This document shows positions 13,189 through 22,029 of a stretch of DNA of 64,000 nucleotides, one piece after another. The first letter of the stretch is position 1. Each line of letters starts with the position of its first letter. The stretch spans positions 9,300,001-9,364,000 of the forward strand of contig OW203991.1 in NCBI GenBank assembly GCA_934047225.1, given 5' to 3'. The DNA is from Ypsolopha sequella (Eukaryota; Arthropoda; Insecta; Lepidoptera; Ypsolophidae). The position numbers were made by a program, and so were the translations under genes. The notes beneath the pieces are model-generated. The model saw only the letters and a program-made list of their open reading frames with translations. It ran no database searches and was not told the origin of the DNA.

Positions 13189-13468
13189 TATCGTCACGAG
13201 TCACAACATATATCCCCGAGTGTGAACTGTCAAGTGCAAGTCACAGCTCACACTCGGTACACCCGTGTTTCACCGACGATTATTACTCACAACGTGATGA
13301 GTAGTGAATCCTATCGCCGTTCTTCGGGCACAAATACACGCTTTTTAGTGTTTTCCTTCACCGTTCAGCAAGTTGTAAGTAAGGCGAATACCAAGCCCGA
13401 CCAGGGATCGAACCTGGATCTCAACATTGAGAGGCCAGCGTTTTACCCCTGAGCTACTGCTGCTGGCT
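13189..13468 (-). mobile_element. tRNA-derived SINE, copy 2
   Basis: Minus-strand element. The tRNA-like head (complement of 13390-13465) carries an A-box (tagctcagggg) and a canonical B-box (ggttcgatccc); the body carries 'ggtacacccgtgtttcaccg' and 'cgggcacaaata' (plus-strand wording) shared with the copies at 3803 and 51372. The anticodon stem does not pair fully, so this is a SINE and not a tRNA gene. Confidence 0.75.
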
Positions 13469-13504
13469 ATTTTATAAAATTATTGTATAGCTATTAAAAA
13501 GAAA

Positions 13505-14456
13505 TTGTTTCCAAAATATTGCTATGCAATCGCCTTTTCTGACAAAGACAAAAACTTAGGGGTAATAATCGACAATAATTTGGCTTGGGTGCCACATGTT
13601 AATGAGACTAGCAGGAGAGTACATGGCGCATTTCACTCCCTAAAGCAACTCCAGAATTTTCTGCCCTTTAAAACAAAAATCTTACTTGCCCAGACCTTTC
13701 TTTCCATCATTGATTATGGTGATGTTTGTCTCATCGATGCCACTGAGGTGTTATTCAATAAACTTGAACTATGGTCTTCGCAAATTTGATCGCGTTTTTC
13801 ACTTTCGTAAGGAATTAAGGTGGCTACCTAATCGTCACCGCCGTAATGTGCATATTTTGTCCCGTCTATTTAATATAATTTGGAATCGACTTTCTCCGCC
13901 TTATCTTCGGGAACGTTTTGAGTTCTTAATCCCTAGAGATAGACCTTTGTGTTCTGGGACTTCCTCCCTCCTTAAAACCCCTGCACATTATACTTGTGCT
14001 TATGGCAACTCTTTTAATGTTGAATCTATCAGACTGTGGAGTTCTCTTCCGCATAGCATTTGAGACTTGCGTACTATAATTTCCTCTAAGAAAAAGCTGA
14101 AAGACCATTTCATCTCACTATCTTAATAGGTAAATATAATAATATATATATCAATATTTATGTATTCTATAATAAATATTTATATATATTTTGTATTTTA
14201 TAGTGTGTATTTATTGTAAGTATTTGAATACTATATTATTGCTATTTTTATGTAATATATATTTAAATTTTTAATTTGCATCAATCTCCTTATGCACTTG
14301 TATGATTACTTGTTTAAATTATTATTTTTTTGTTTGTTATTTCCTGTTGGTTTTACTGGAAGAAATCTCTTAAGCACGCCAATGTGCATATTGTTCAAAT
14401 GTAAAAATTATATGTATCCCTGTTTCTGTATATATGTGTGTGTACAATAAGGAATA
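13505..14456 (+). pseudogene. LINE reverse-transcriptase C-terminal fragment and 3' UTR
   Basis: The frame from 13505 encodes the post-RT region of a non-LTR retrotransposon (LGVIIDNNLAWVPHV is the conserved motif that follows the palm domain), continuing in another frame from 13686 to 14063 with the C-terminal SIRLWSSLP-type motif. The two frames are offset by a frameshift near 13788. The 5' end is lost beside the SINE at 13189-13468. After the stop comes an AT-rich 3' UTR ending with 'caataaggaataaagaaagaat', a polyadenylation signal and tail. It is a truncated dead copy of a Jockey/CR1-like element; the exact clade cannot be set from the fragment. Confidence 0.75.
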
Positions 14457-15009
14457 AAGAAAGAATATCCAGTTAAAACGAAGTCTCACTGTTACCGTAT
14501 CAGTAAATAATAAGGGTTTAAAACATGTCATATAAAGAAAATCATGCATGAATCAGATAAAACCCTTGTTGACCTACATTTACATGACTAATGAATTCCA
14601 AAGAAAAGGGCCGTGTTAAATTGTGGTGGACTTGTGGTTATTACGAAAAATGTGACACGCGTAACTTGTGATTAAAATCAAATTAAAGTTGTGCGTAACA
14701 AGAACACGGTTCTTTGAATAAGGGTGGTGAGAAATTGTTGAAAAATCTTATAGAGTTATGTAGTATGTGCATTTATGTATGTGACATGCATTGTTGTGAT
14801 GTGGATTGTACTTTTTCACGAATTAGGTTTATTTACAATTTAACTACTAAAGAGGTGTGGCAGGATCGTAGTAGATGAAAATCTGTAGTCTGTTTTTATG
14901 TATGTGTATAAATATATTATATTTAACTTTTATGAGCTTTTGATTATTTATTAGTATTAAAACAATCCGTCAGAGATCGAAGGTGACTGACATAGCCTGC
15001 CGAATCAGT
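14457..15009. other. Non-coding DNA
   Basis: No gene or clear repeat structure recognised between two LINE fragments. Confidence 0.35.
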
Positions 15010-15262
15010 AGGTAAGTTGAAGTGGTGGTGAACTGGCCATATTTATCGCCGACGTGATAACCGTTGGGGCCGTAAGGCATTGGAATAGAGACCACGTACA
15101 GCAAAGCGCAGCGTAGGCCGCCCTCGTGCCCGCTGGACTGACGATCTGAAGGACGTTGCGGGTGGCGGCTGGATGAGGATGACCGAGGACCGCCAAGAGT
15201 AGCTTAATATTCAATTGGGGAGGCCTATGTCCAGCAGTGGACGAATACGGGCTGATGGATGG
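15010..15262 (+). pseudogene. RTE-like LINE C-terminal fragment and tail
   Basis: In broken frames this segment encodes motifs typical of the last part of an RTE-like LINE polyprotein: YRRRDNRWGRKALE, GRPRARWTDDL and LGEAYVQQWT, ending in the 'ggcctatgtccagcagtgga' tail and 'gatggatgga' repeats. In-frame stops are present. It is the same 3' tail as in 3010-3350. It abuts another LINE fragment directly. Confidence 0.65.
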
Positions 15263-15808
15263 ATATAACTCGATATCTTCTTGTAAAAAACACAATTTAC
15301 TCTGCTTAGAAGATCGTCGCCTACTGTTAGACATGGGGGTTCTTCATGACATTTTGAGTGGACGTCTTGATTCCCCGGCTCTCATTTCAGAATTGTTTCT
15401 TAATACACCTGGCTACCGCACCCGTCATATGTCACGATGTTTGTTTCATGTGCCTGCTGTTCGTACAAACTATGCTCAGAACTCCCCACTTATACGTTTG
15501 GTAAAAGAGTACAATTCAAAATTTCACTCTATTGATCCATTTGATTGCAATAGATTCAGATTCAAAAAAACGAGTTTTATATAAATTGAATTTTCCTGAT
15601 TCTGAGTAGCTCTAGTACACTTTACTCAATTACATTCATAAGTACTTTCACTTACATTCATTTTATTACACACCTCTCACACACGCACACTTTTATGCAC
15701 TTATTTTAGTATTCATGTAAAAATAATAACAGTGCTAATTACTAGCTAATTTGTCTGTCTTTTTCAATTATATATTTAGTGTGTAGTTAAATAGTTCTAT
15801 GTACTTTC
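15245..15808 (+). pseudogene. LINE C-terminal fragment, left part, split by BEL element
   Basis: An open frame ending at 15584 encodes the C-terminal end of a Jockey-superfamily LINE ORF2 (motifs LLLDMGVLHDILSGR, VRTNYAQNSPLIRL). The 3' UTR begins at 15585 and is interrupted at 15808 by the LTR retrotransposon; it continues at 28539. The 5-bp CTTTC at 15804-15808 is the target duplication of that insertion. Confidence 0.7.
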
Positions 15809-15972
15809 TGTTCAGTACAGGTGTACCGAACGTGCACCGGTTCCAGCAAAGTCCGGCAGTTGTGTGTACGAGAGGAAGCAGGCGAGGTAGGGGCTAATAA
15901 GAGAAACGATAAATCGACTTTGCGATAGCCCCGTCCACACCGATCAGTCGACTCGTTGCTGCTCGATGCTCG

Positions 15973-16033
<61 letters not shown>

Positions 16034-16201
16034 GCTCGCAGATCCTTTCAGTCCCACGCCACCGCTTTTTCTTGTCTCGTTCCTCGAAGCCCGCTGTCCA
16101 GGTTGGGTCTTCTATTGCAGTGGAGTGAAGAGAGGCCTCTGTTGTCTTCGGATGTCTTCAGATGTCTTCTTGTTTCGGCGAGCGGTAGCGGACTGATTTT
16201 T

Positions 16202-16205
<4 letters not shown>
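15809..16205 (-). repeat. BEL element 1, 3' LTR, distal part
   Basis: This matches 27815-28176 of the other LTR except for one substitution and a GA dinucleotide array of 28 units (15977-16032) against 10 units (27983-28002). It ends at the LINE insertion point 'gattttttgcc'. The remaining LTR part is 21672-22029; joined, the LTR is 755 bp against 719 bp, and the 36-bp difference equals the GA array difference exactly. Confidence 0.93.
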
Positions 16206-16232
<27 letters not shown>

Positions 16233-16474
16233 GCGCCCAAGCAAGGCACCCTCCGGAGGTCACGGTGGGAGGGAGGTGGAGAATGCTCATAGCATACCAA
16301 CGTAACCGGTTACGTTGGTTATGTGGGACTCACTGAGTGCCTACCCACTAAACTCCACCTAATTTGGTTTGGCCCGTGAGGGTCTTAAAACCTTTATCTG
16401 AAGCGACCCCCTCTGGGGAAAGGGGGCGCTAGCGGAGCCCTATAGGGGCATCCGCTGGATAAGAACACTAAGTG
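16233..16474 (-). other. Jockey LINE 3' UTR
   Basis: About 240 bp between the ORF2 stop and the poly(A) tract, GC-rich compared with the surrounding genome. It contains short inverted sequences (gggcgctagcggagccc...ggggcatccgc). No coding sequence. Confidence 0.7.
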
Positions 16475-18607
16475 TTAATTTCTGGGTTGGGAGGAAGAGC
16501 TAGGCTCTGATCGTTTGGTTTGAGCCTTCAGCTCATCGAAGGCTTTCAGAAGGCGATTGAGATGGGCTGAGAGTTTGTCAGGGGGATCGGAGAGGACGTT
16601 TCTTGGTCTTCGAACCTTGTATCGGGATTTAGACGGAGCAGTATAGGAGACTGTCTCGCGTACTAACGGATTGGGGTGTTCTTCAGAAGATTTGAAGAAA
16701 GTCTCTGAGAGGGATTTCATGAATTGTTGGAGGGTGGGTAGCTCCAAATCACGATGGAGGTCTGCGTTGCGCACGTACCATGGTGCGTTGGCCGCTCTCC
16801 GACAGAATAAGTTCTGTACTACCTGCATTTTATACAGGACTTTGGGGTTCGCTTGTGCGAAGACAGGGGAAGCGTACGTTAACACAGGTCGGATGCAGAC
16901 CTTGTATAGTGTTCGCTTGTTCCTGAGAGACATTTTACTGTGCCTGCCTAACATGCTGTTAAGCCGGTACAGATAGAAGCGGGCTGTGCGCGTCACTCTA
17001 TTGACGTGGGGTGTAAAAGTTAGTCTCGAGTCCAGAGTGACTCCTAAGTATTTGGCAGTGCTATGCCAAGGGACAGGGGTACCTAGCATTCTGACATTGG
17101 GGTTGTCATGGTGACGGCGTTTGTAGTCAAAGCGAATCGCGGAACTCTTATCTGGGTTCACATCGATGCGCCATCTTTGAAACCATTCTCCAAGGTCATC
17201 GATGGACTTTTGGAGTTTGGCGAGGATAGTCGGGGGGTTATGTCCTTTGACATAGAGAGCAGTATCATCTGCGAAGAGTGATAGCTGTACCCCGTTTGTG
17301 GGGACGGGAATATCGTTTGTGTATAACGAGTAGAGGATAGGGGAGAGAACTGATCCCTGGGGGACTCCAGCCCTTAGGGGGCGTGGAGAGGAGAGCAGCC
17401 CTTCATGTCTGAAGCGGAATGAGCGATCTTTAAGGTATGATGCCACCATGCGGACAAGACGGTCGGAGAGGCCTGTCTTGTGTAGTTTGAATATGAGGCC
17501 TTCATGCCAGACTTTGTCGAATGCTTTCGCAACGTCAAAGAAAACAGCGACAGTAGGGTACCGTCTTGGGTAGAATCCACTTAGTATGTATTCTACTATA
17601 CGGTGGACTTGTTGGGGGCAAGAGTGCTTGGCTCTGAAGCCGAATTGATAGGGATTGATGATCGGATCTCCATCTGTTGGGAATAAGTGTGTTTTCATGC
17701 GTGAAAGCATAACCCTCTCCAATAGTTTCCCCAATGATTTGAGGAGGCTAATTGGGCGGTGACTGGCAGGGAGGTTGAGTGGTTTCCCTGGTTTGGGTAT
17801 ACCTATGACTGTGGCTTCTTTCCACGCTTTTGGGAAGTGGCCGAAATTAAAACAAGCGTTAAATATGAGGGCTAGCAAGGTGAGTACTTGCTGGGGAAGG
17901 TGCTTGAGGGCTTTATTGGAGATCCCGTCCGCGCCTGGCGCTTTCTTGGGTTTTAGGCCTCTGATGAAGAAGTGGATTTCATCTTCGGTCACTGTGATGG
18001 GGTCAGACGTGAGGGGGAGGGAGTTTCGATAGTGATTCTCGTCCTCCACATCTTTTATGTGGGAGGGGTCAGTTGGTTGGGAGCTGGGAGAGCACTGTGA
18101 GGCAATGCTATCCGCAAAGCATTCTGCTTTTTCCTCGTCCTCGAAGGCTGTTGAGCCATCGGGGCAGGTCAGAGGGGGGATGTGAGTGATTGCGTCTATC
18201 CTGAGAGCTCTCGCCATTGGATAGAACGCAACGTGTGATGGGGATATCTTTTCCATGAGCTCACTTCTACGGGATTCGTTGAGCTCAGAGAGAGCTGACT
18301 TAAGTTTGCGACTCAATTGATTCGCGGTCCGTCTGTATTCTGGGGTGGGATAGATTGCTGCTCTCCTTTGGGCTGCTCTCTTAGCTTTTAGTAGATTGGA
18401 GATTTCCAGGGGAAGCTGTTGGGGTGGCTTTGAGGAGGTCTTTTCGTTCTCTTTGAGAGAGGAATTGATTAGATCCGTTAGCGAGTCTATTGTAGCATCA
18501 ATTTTGTCTGTGCTATCAAAGTAGTCAGGTGGGAGGTTGAGGGGAGATTCGGGGGAGATTCGGGGGCATCTATGGCCGAAGCTAATGAGTTCTTGAAGCC
18601 TTCCCAA
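16475..18607 (-). CDS. Jockey LINE ORF2, reverse transcriptase part
   Basis: This 3' part of ORF2 encodes the reverse transcriptase that copies the element RNA by target-primed reverse transcription. Counting from the first in-frame codon at 18607: RT fingers motif LKPKKAPGADGI at about 219-230, PISLLKSLGKLLERV at about 286-299, catalytic FFDVAKAFDKVW with D358, GVPQGSVLSPILY at about 414-426 and catalytic FADD at 445-448, then YLGVTLDSRLTF and the C-terminal region. All catalytic aspartates are present. There is no genuine start codon: the reading frame enters from the endonuclease part, and an 11-bp tandem duplication at 18541-18562 puts the two parts out of frame (overlap 18487-18607). Similarity pattern and ORF organisation place it in the Jockey clade. 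Confidence 0.92.
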   Translation of the reverse strand: MGRLQELISFGHRCPRISPESPLNLPPDYFDSTDKIDATIDSLTDLINSSLKENEKTSSKPPQQLPLEISNLLKAKRAAQRRAAIYPTPEYRRTANQLSRKLKSALSELNESRRSELMEKISPSHVAFYPMARALRIDAITHIPPLTCPDGSTAFEDEEKAECFADSIASQCSPSSQPTDPSHIKDVEDENHYRNSLPLTSDPITVTEDEIHFFIRGLKPKKAPGADGISNKALKHLPQQVLTLLALIFNACFNFGHFPKAWKEATVIGIPKPGKPLNLPASHRPISLLKSLGKLLERVMLSRMKTHLFPTDGDPIINPYQFGFRAKHSCPQQVHRIVEYILSGFYPRRYPTVAVFFDVAKAFDKVWHEGLIFKLHKTGLSDRLVRMVASYLKDRSFRFRHEGLLSSPRPLRAGVPQGSVLSPILYSLYTNDIPVPTNGVQLSLFADDTALYVKGHNPPTILAKLQKSIDDLGEWFQRWRIDVNPDKSSAIRFDYKRRHHDNPNVRMLGTPVPWHSTAKYLGVTLDSRLTFTPHVNRVTRTARFYLYRLNSMLGRHSKMSLRNKRTLYKVCIRPVLTYASPVFAQANPKVLYKMQVVQNLFCRRAANAPWYVRNADLHRDLELPTLQQFMKSLSETFFKSSEEHPNPLVRETVSYTAPSKSRYKVRRPRNVLSDPPDKLSAHLNRLLKAFDELKAQTKRSEPSSSSQPRN

Positions 18608-19344
18608 TTTGTAAAGGTCTTGGGGGGAGGTAGAACGTCATTTGGGGGACCTAGTCTAAGGGAGACTGGGCGATGGTCAGAGCCAAGGTCATCTAGTGTT
18701 TCGATTGCCCTCAGATTCAGGGACACGCCCTTCGTGAGTGCAAAGTCTAAAACGTCTGGGGAGTGATCCGTATTATCAGGATAATGAGTCGGGGCGTATG
18801 GGGATAAGACATTGATCTCGAGTGCATTTGTTATGCCGAGGAGTTTTCTACCATTAGTATTGGTTTTTAGGCAGGTCCAGTCAGTGTGTTTAGAGTTGAA
18901 ATCTCCGAACATAATGACCGAATCGCCCATAGAGAGGAGAGCTTCAAAGTCTCTTTTAACAGGTCTTTTGGTGGGGGGGATGTAGATAGATGCTATGATC
19001 AGCGTTGGATGGCCTGACATGGCTAGTCTACATATAGTGGCTTCCATAGTCTCGAGTGGAGGCGTGGGAAGGGAAGAGCAGTGGAGGGCTTTCCTATAGT
19101 ATATGGCTGTCCCTCCGAGGGGATCTTCTTCTCTTCTATCATTTCGTAGAAGAGAGAATTTTGGGATCGAGAGCCCCTTAAGGTTCTTAGACTTAAGAAA
19201 CGTCTCTTGGAGGAGAAGTAGATCTACTTCGTTTTTTTGAAGGTAGAGTTTTAGCTCAGGGAGGTTTGAGCGTAAACCTCTACAGTTATAGGAGGTGAGC
19301 GAGATGCCCTTGGGTTTTTGTCTAGCTGTACGGGCTTGAGACAT
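18487..19344 (-). CDS. Jockey LINE ORF2, AP endonuclease part
   Basis: This 5' part of ORF2 encodes the APE-type endonuclease that nicks the target DNA. Visible catalytic motifs: SYNCRGLRSN (N20), LLLLQETFL (E47), MFGDFNSKHTDW (D148, N150) and GSDHRPVSL (D223, H224), so the active site is complete. The start codon overlaps the ORF1 stop as TAATG (19346-19342), an arrangement known in R1-clade SART1 to give termination-reinitiation coupling. The natural continuation into the RT is lost because of an 11-bp duplication (18541-18562), after which this frame runs only to a stop at 18487-18489. Confidence 0.92.
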   Translation of the reverse strand: MSQARTARQKPKGISLTSYNCRGLRSNLPELKLYLQKNEVDLLLLQETFLKSKNLKGLSIPKFSLLRNDRREEDPLGGTAIYYRKALHCSSLPTPPLETMEATICRLAMSGHPTLIIASIYIPPTKRPVKRDFEALLSMGDSVIMFGDFNSKHTDWTCLKTNTNGRKLLGITNALEINVLSPYAPTHYPDNTDHSPDVLDFALTKGVSLNLRAIETLDDLGSDHRPVSLRLGPPNDVLPPPKTFTNWEGFKNSLASAIDAPESPPNLPSTSHLTTLIAQTKLMLQ

Positions 19345-20861
19345 TATAATGACGTGAGAAGGTGAGAGTGTTCTACGAGCGCAAGAAGGCGCTGTTGGGG
19401 GGTGCGTGAAGCGCGCAGCTTATTAGCTAATGACGAAATCTCGTGTACATTAATGTTCGAGATTACATCGTGGATAAGTCTCATATCATCAGCCAGGGAG
19501 GGCGTTAAGCCGTCTGATTGTGACTGAGACGTGACGGGGGAGGCGACGGGTGGTGTGTGTGGGGGAGTCTTTTTCGGGGCCCAGGCCTTGGTCGGGGGAG
19601 GGGCTGGCTGGGGGGTTGCCACTAGTGGCTTTCCCGGAAGGCTGGGGAAATTATTGGAGTTGATTGGTGGGGGTAAAAGGGGTGGGGGTTTGGTTGCCCT
19701 GAGTTTAGGCTTGGGTAGGGTGGAGCGTGGGGCACGGGGGCAGCCTCTGTAATTGGCTTTGTGTCCGACCTGGTTACAGAGAACGCAGGCTGGAGGGGTA
19801 AGGTCTTCTAGGGGCCTTGGGCACTCTTTGGTGCTGTGGGGGTCGAGGCACTTAACGCACCTTGGGGGGGCTGTGCAGTTTGCAGCTGCGTGGCCATAGA
19901 GTTGGCAGCGACGGCATTGGCCGGGGTACCCGCGGCGGTTGGGTTTTTCTACTTTGATGCAAGAGAGCCCGCAGATTGTGCGGTCCTCTTTAAAGAGTGC
20001 CTTAGCGGCCGGGGAGTTGGTCATAATGACCAGGGCCAGGGGGAATCTCTTCCCTGAGCTGCTGTGCATCTTGTGCACAGCTTCAACAGGGAACCCCTGA
20101 TTTTTGAGATCATCCATGATCTCGTCATTGGATACCTCGAACGGCATCCCCCGAAGGACAGCGCGGACTTTGCGCTCTTCTTCGAGGGCGTGCGTGTGGT
20201 AGGGCCAGTCTTTGAGGAGTAGGAGCCTGATGAGACTCCTGAAGTCATTAATTGTAGGGGTCATGATCTTAATAGCCACGCCGGTATTGGTGGCTTGGGT
20301 GTAGGGGATATTTTTCTCACTGCAAAGCTTGGAGAGAGCCGACCATTTGGTCTTGTCTCTCAACAAGACGGCGGGGGGGGTTTCCTTCTTTGCGAGGCGA
20401 GGCTCGCAGCGGGAGGCTACCTTAGGGGCCGTCTGGGTGGCCGGGGGAGGGGCAGTCTGGGTGGCCGGGGTGGGGGCAGGGGTTTCCTCTGTGGGGGAGA
20501 GGGGAGGGGAGGCTTTCCCCTTCTTTACCCTCTTTTTACGACTTTCAACCCTGGTGAAAGGGTTGATCTCGTCGTTGTTGATGGAACCTGTGAGGGTTCC
20601 ATCATTGGACATTTTGTCCGAGGAGTTCGAACTCGAGGAGATCGAGGGGGGGGCGGACCTCTTACGGTCAGAATTGGTGGACGAGTTGTCCGAAAACTCC
20701 ATGCTCTGGGATGGAGAGGCAGGGGATTCTGTCTCGAACCTTTGGGGGTTCGTGACCTCCGAGGAAGCCTTGATGAGGCTTGCAAAGGCATCCTCGTTGA
20801 AGACGAGGCCTTGGCTTTCGAAAAAGTTTTTTGTGAACTCTATCCATGGACCGTAATTCAT
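19344..20861 (-). CDS. Jockey LINE ORF1, gag-like RNA-binding protein
   Basis: About 505 residues from the ATG at 20861 (MNYGPWIEF); an apparently longer frame upstream uses a non-ATG codon. The protein forms the ribonucleoprotein that packages element RNA. The N-terminal third is Ser/Thr-rich and low complexity, with basic stretches (RVESRKKRVKKGKAS, possibly nuclear localisation). The centre has an RRM-like segment (VRAVLRGMPFEVSNDEI... typical of jockey-type ORF1), followed by three zinc knuckles: CRRCQLYGHAAANC, CVKCLDPHSTKEC and CVLCNQVGHKANYRGC. The C-terminus is Pro-rich. The frame is intact. It ends in TAATG overlapping the ORF2 start. Confidence 0.9.
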   Translation of the reverse strand: MNYGPWIEFTKNFFESQGLVFNEDAFASLIKASSEVTNPQRFETESPASPSQSMEFSDNSSTNSDRKRSAPPSISSSSNSSDKMSNDGTLTGSINNDEINPFTRVESRKKRVKKGKASPPLSPTEETPAPTPATQTAPPPATQTAPKVASRCEPRLAKKETPPAVLLRDKTKWSALSKLCSEKNIPYTQATNTGVAIKIMTPTINDFRSLIRLLLLKDWPYHTHALEEERKVRAVLRGMPFEVSNDEIMDDLKNQGFPVEAVHKMHSSSGKRFPLALVIMTNSPAAKALFKEDRTICGLSCIKVEKPNRRGYPGQCRRCQLYGHAAANCTAPPRCVKCLDPHSTKECPRPLEDLTPPACVLCNQVGHKANYRGCPRAPRSTLPKPKLRATKPPPLLPPPINSNNFPSLPGKPLVATPQPAPPPTKAWAPKKTPPHTPPVASPVTSQSQSDGLTPSLADDMRLIHDVISNINVHEISSLANKLRASRTPQQRLLALVEHSHLLTSL

Positions 20862-20934
20862 GGCTAGGAGTGGGGGTAGAGGTGAAGGCAAAAGTGAAAG
20901 TAGGTGAAAAGTGGACGGGGGTGAAATTGGACTT

Positions 20935-21345
20935 GGGGTAAATCGGGACGGGGTAACTCGGGACGGGGGTGACTCGGGACGGGGGTGACTCGGGATGGGG
21001 GTGACTCGGGATGGGGGTGACTCGGGACGGGGTGACTCGGGACGGGGTGACTCGGGACGGGGTGACTCGGGACGGGGTGACTCGGGACGGGGTGACTCGG
21101 GACGGGGTGACTCGGGACGGGGTGACTCGGGACGGGGTGAATGGGACGGGGTGAATGGGACGGGGTGAATGGGACGGGGTGAATGGGACGGGGTGAATGG
21201 GACGGGGTGAATGGGACGGGGTGAATGGGACGGGGTGAATGGGACGGGGTGAATGGGACGGGGTGAGTGGGACGGGGTGAGTGGGACGGGGTGAGTGGGA
21301 CGGGGTGAATGGGACGGGGTGAGGTGGACGTGGACGTGGGGTGAA
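20935..21345 (-). repeat. GC-rich minisatellite in the Jockey LINE 5' UTR
   Basis: Two related tandem arrays follow each other. On the plus strand the units are 'gactcgggacggggt' (15 bp, with a few 'gggatggggg' variants, about 20946-21137) and 'gaatgggacggggt' (14 bp, about 21138-21330, with three 'gagtgggacggggt' variants). Because 15-bp units keep frame, a proline/serine-rich frame stays open through much of the array on the minus strand (21378 to 20668), but the 14-bp part shifts frame each unit, so this is not taken as a gene. Confidence 0.85.
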
Positions 21346-21634
21346 GGGGTAGAAATACAAGAGGGGGGATAAGAGCACTAATGCAGGGGGCGAGTGAGTG
21401 ACCTCCCTGCCGTCAGTGGCAGGGGGGGGTGAGTGAGTGTTGTGATGGTCTTACGTGACGTCAGAGGTGACTGACGCTAGCTTGCGTCGATGGCGGCGGC
21501 AACGGCGGCGGCGGCCGATGGCGGCGGCGGCGGCTGCGGGGCAGCTCCGCTCGTCGGCGCGAGGTGGCTCTGCAGGGCTGCAGAGCGGAGAGCACGGTGA
21601 GGCGACCGTTCGGCACGGGTGTGCAGAGCGGAAT

Positions 21635-21635
<1 letters not shown>
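21346..21635 (-). promoter_or_regulatory. Jockey LINE 5' end and internal promoter region
   Basis: The first 290 bp of the element: CATTC at the exact 5' end (minus strand, 21635-21631), the position where jockey-like elements carry an initiator for RNA polymerase II, followed by a very GC-rich segment with GCC/GCCGCC runs (21480-21545). Promoter activity is inferred from family knowledge only. Confidence 0.45.
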
Positions 21636-21670
<35 letters not shown>

Positions 21671-21671
21671 C

Positions 21672-22029
21672 GAATTGAGCGTATTTATATCCTAATATCT
21701 AGGCTGTCAGATAGCGCTAGTTGCCACGATTCCTATGTGTCGACCAATCGTTGTGGGGGTAGTCTATCCTTTATTTATAATGGACTGTATTGTTACATTA
21801 TGTAATTACTATGTATTATTATGTAATACTATTAATATTATGTATTATCATTAGTTATGTTTAGCTTTTTGGGCCGCTATCTAAGTATTTATTTATTTGC
21901 GACCCAAATGAAACCATATACACCTAAATCATATTTATTTATCTTATAGCTACTTATTTACATATAGCTACCTATTTACATGTTATCTTATAGTTATCTT
22001 ATGTATCTATCTAATCGGCGTCGTGTACA
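21672..22029 (-). repeat. BEL element 1, 3' LTR, proximal part
   Basis: Identical to 28177-28533 as far as I can compare by eye. The last 20 or so bases (22011-22029) also encode the end of pol including its stop codon. A purine-rich stretch next to it (minus strand, 22039-22030, GGCGGGAGAA) is the likely polypurine tract priming plus-strand DNA. Confidence 0.9.

Larger units (their letters stand above)
16206..21671 (-). mobile_element. Full-length Jockey-clade LINE inserted in the BEL LTR
   Basis: Minus-strand non-LTR retrotransposon: 5' end at 21635 (CATTCCGC, the CATTC-type start expected of jockey-like elements with an internal initiator promoter), 5' UTR with a GC-rich minisatellite, ORF1 (20861-19344), ORF2 (19344-16475), 3' UTR, and poly(A) represented by 27 T at 16206-16232. 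The target duplication TTTTTTGCC is at 16197-16205 and 21663-21671. It is full length rather than 5'-truncated, but ORF2 carries a frameshift. An unexpected T-run also abuts the 5' end (21636-21662). Confidence 0.92.

Noticed and set aside
13390..13465. Possible tRNA gene on the minus strand
   Set aside because: Good polymerase III boxes but imperfect stems, and the same unit with the same body occurs at 3803; a SINE head.
15956..16336. Plus-strand frames with long Arg-Glu runs and Phe runs
   Set aside because: They translate the (GA)28 microsatellite and the T27 tract in the LTR and LINE junction; no gene features.
20295..20867. Glycine/valine-rich plus-strand frames of 175-190 codons
   Set aside because: They lie opposite the zinc-knuckle ORF1 of the Jockey LINE and have low-complexity composition; shadows of the real frame.
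20935..21345. Regular repeats that might suggest a CRISPR-like array
   Set aside because: Units are directly adjacent with no spacers and lie in a LINE 5' UTR of a eukaryote; it is a minisatellite.
20668..21378. Proline-rich minus-strand frame of 236 codons
   Set aside because: It is produced by translation through the 5' UTR minisatellite and overlaps ORF1 in another frame.
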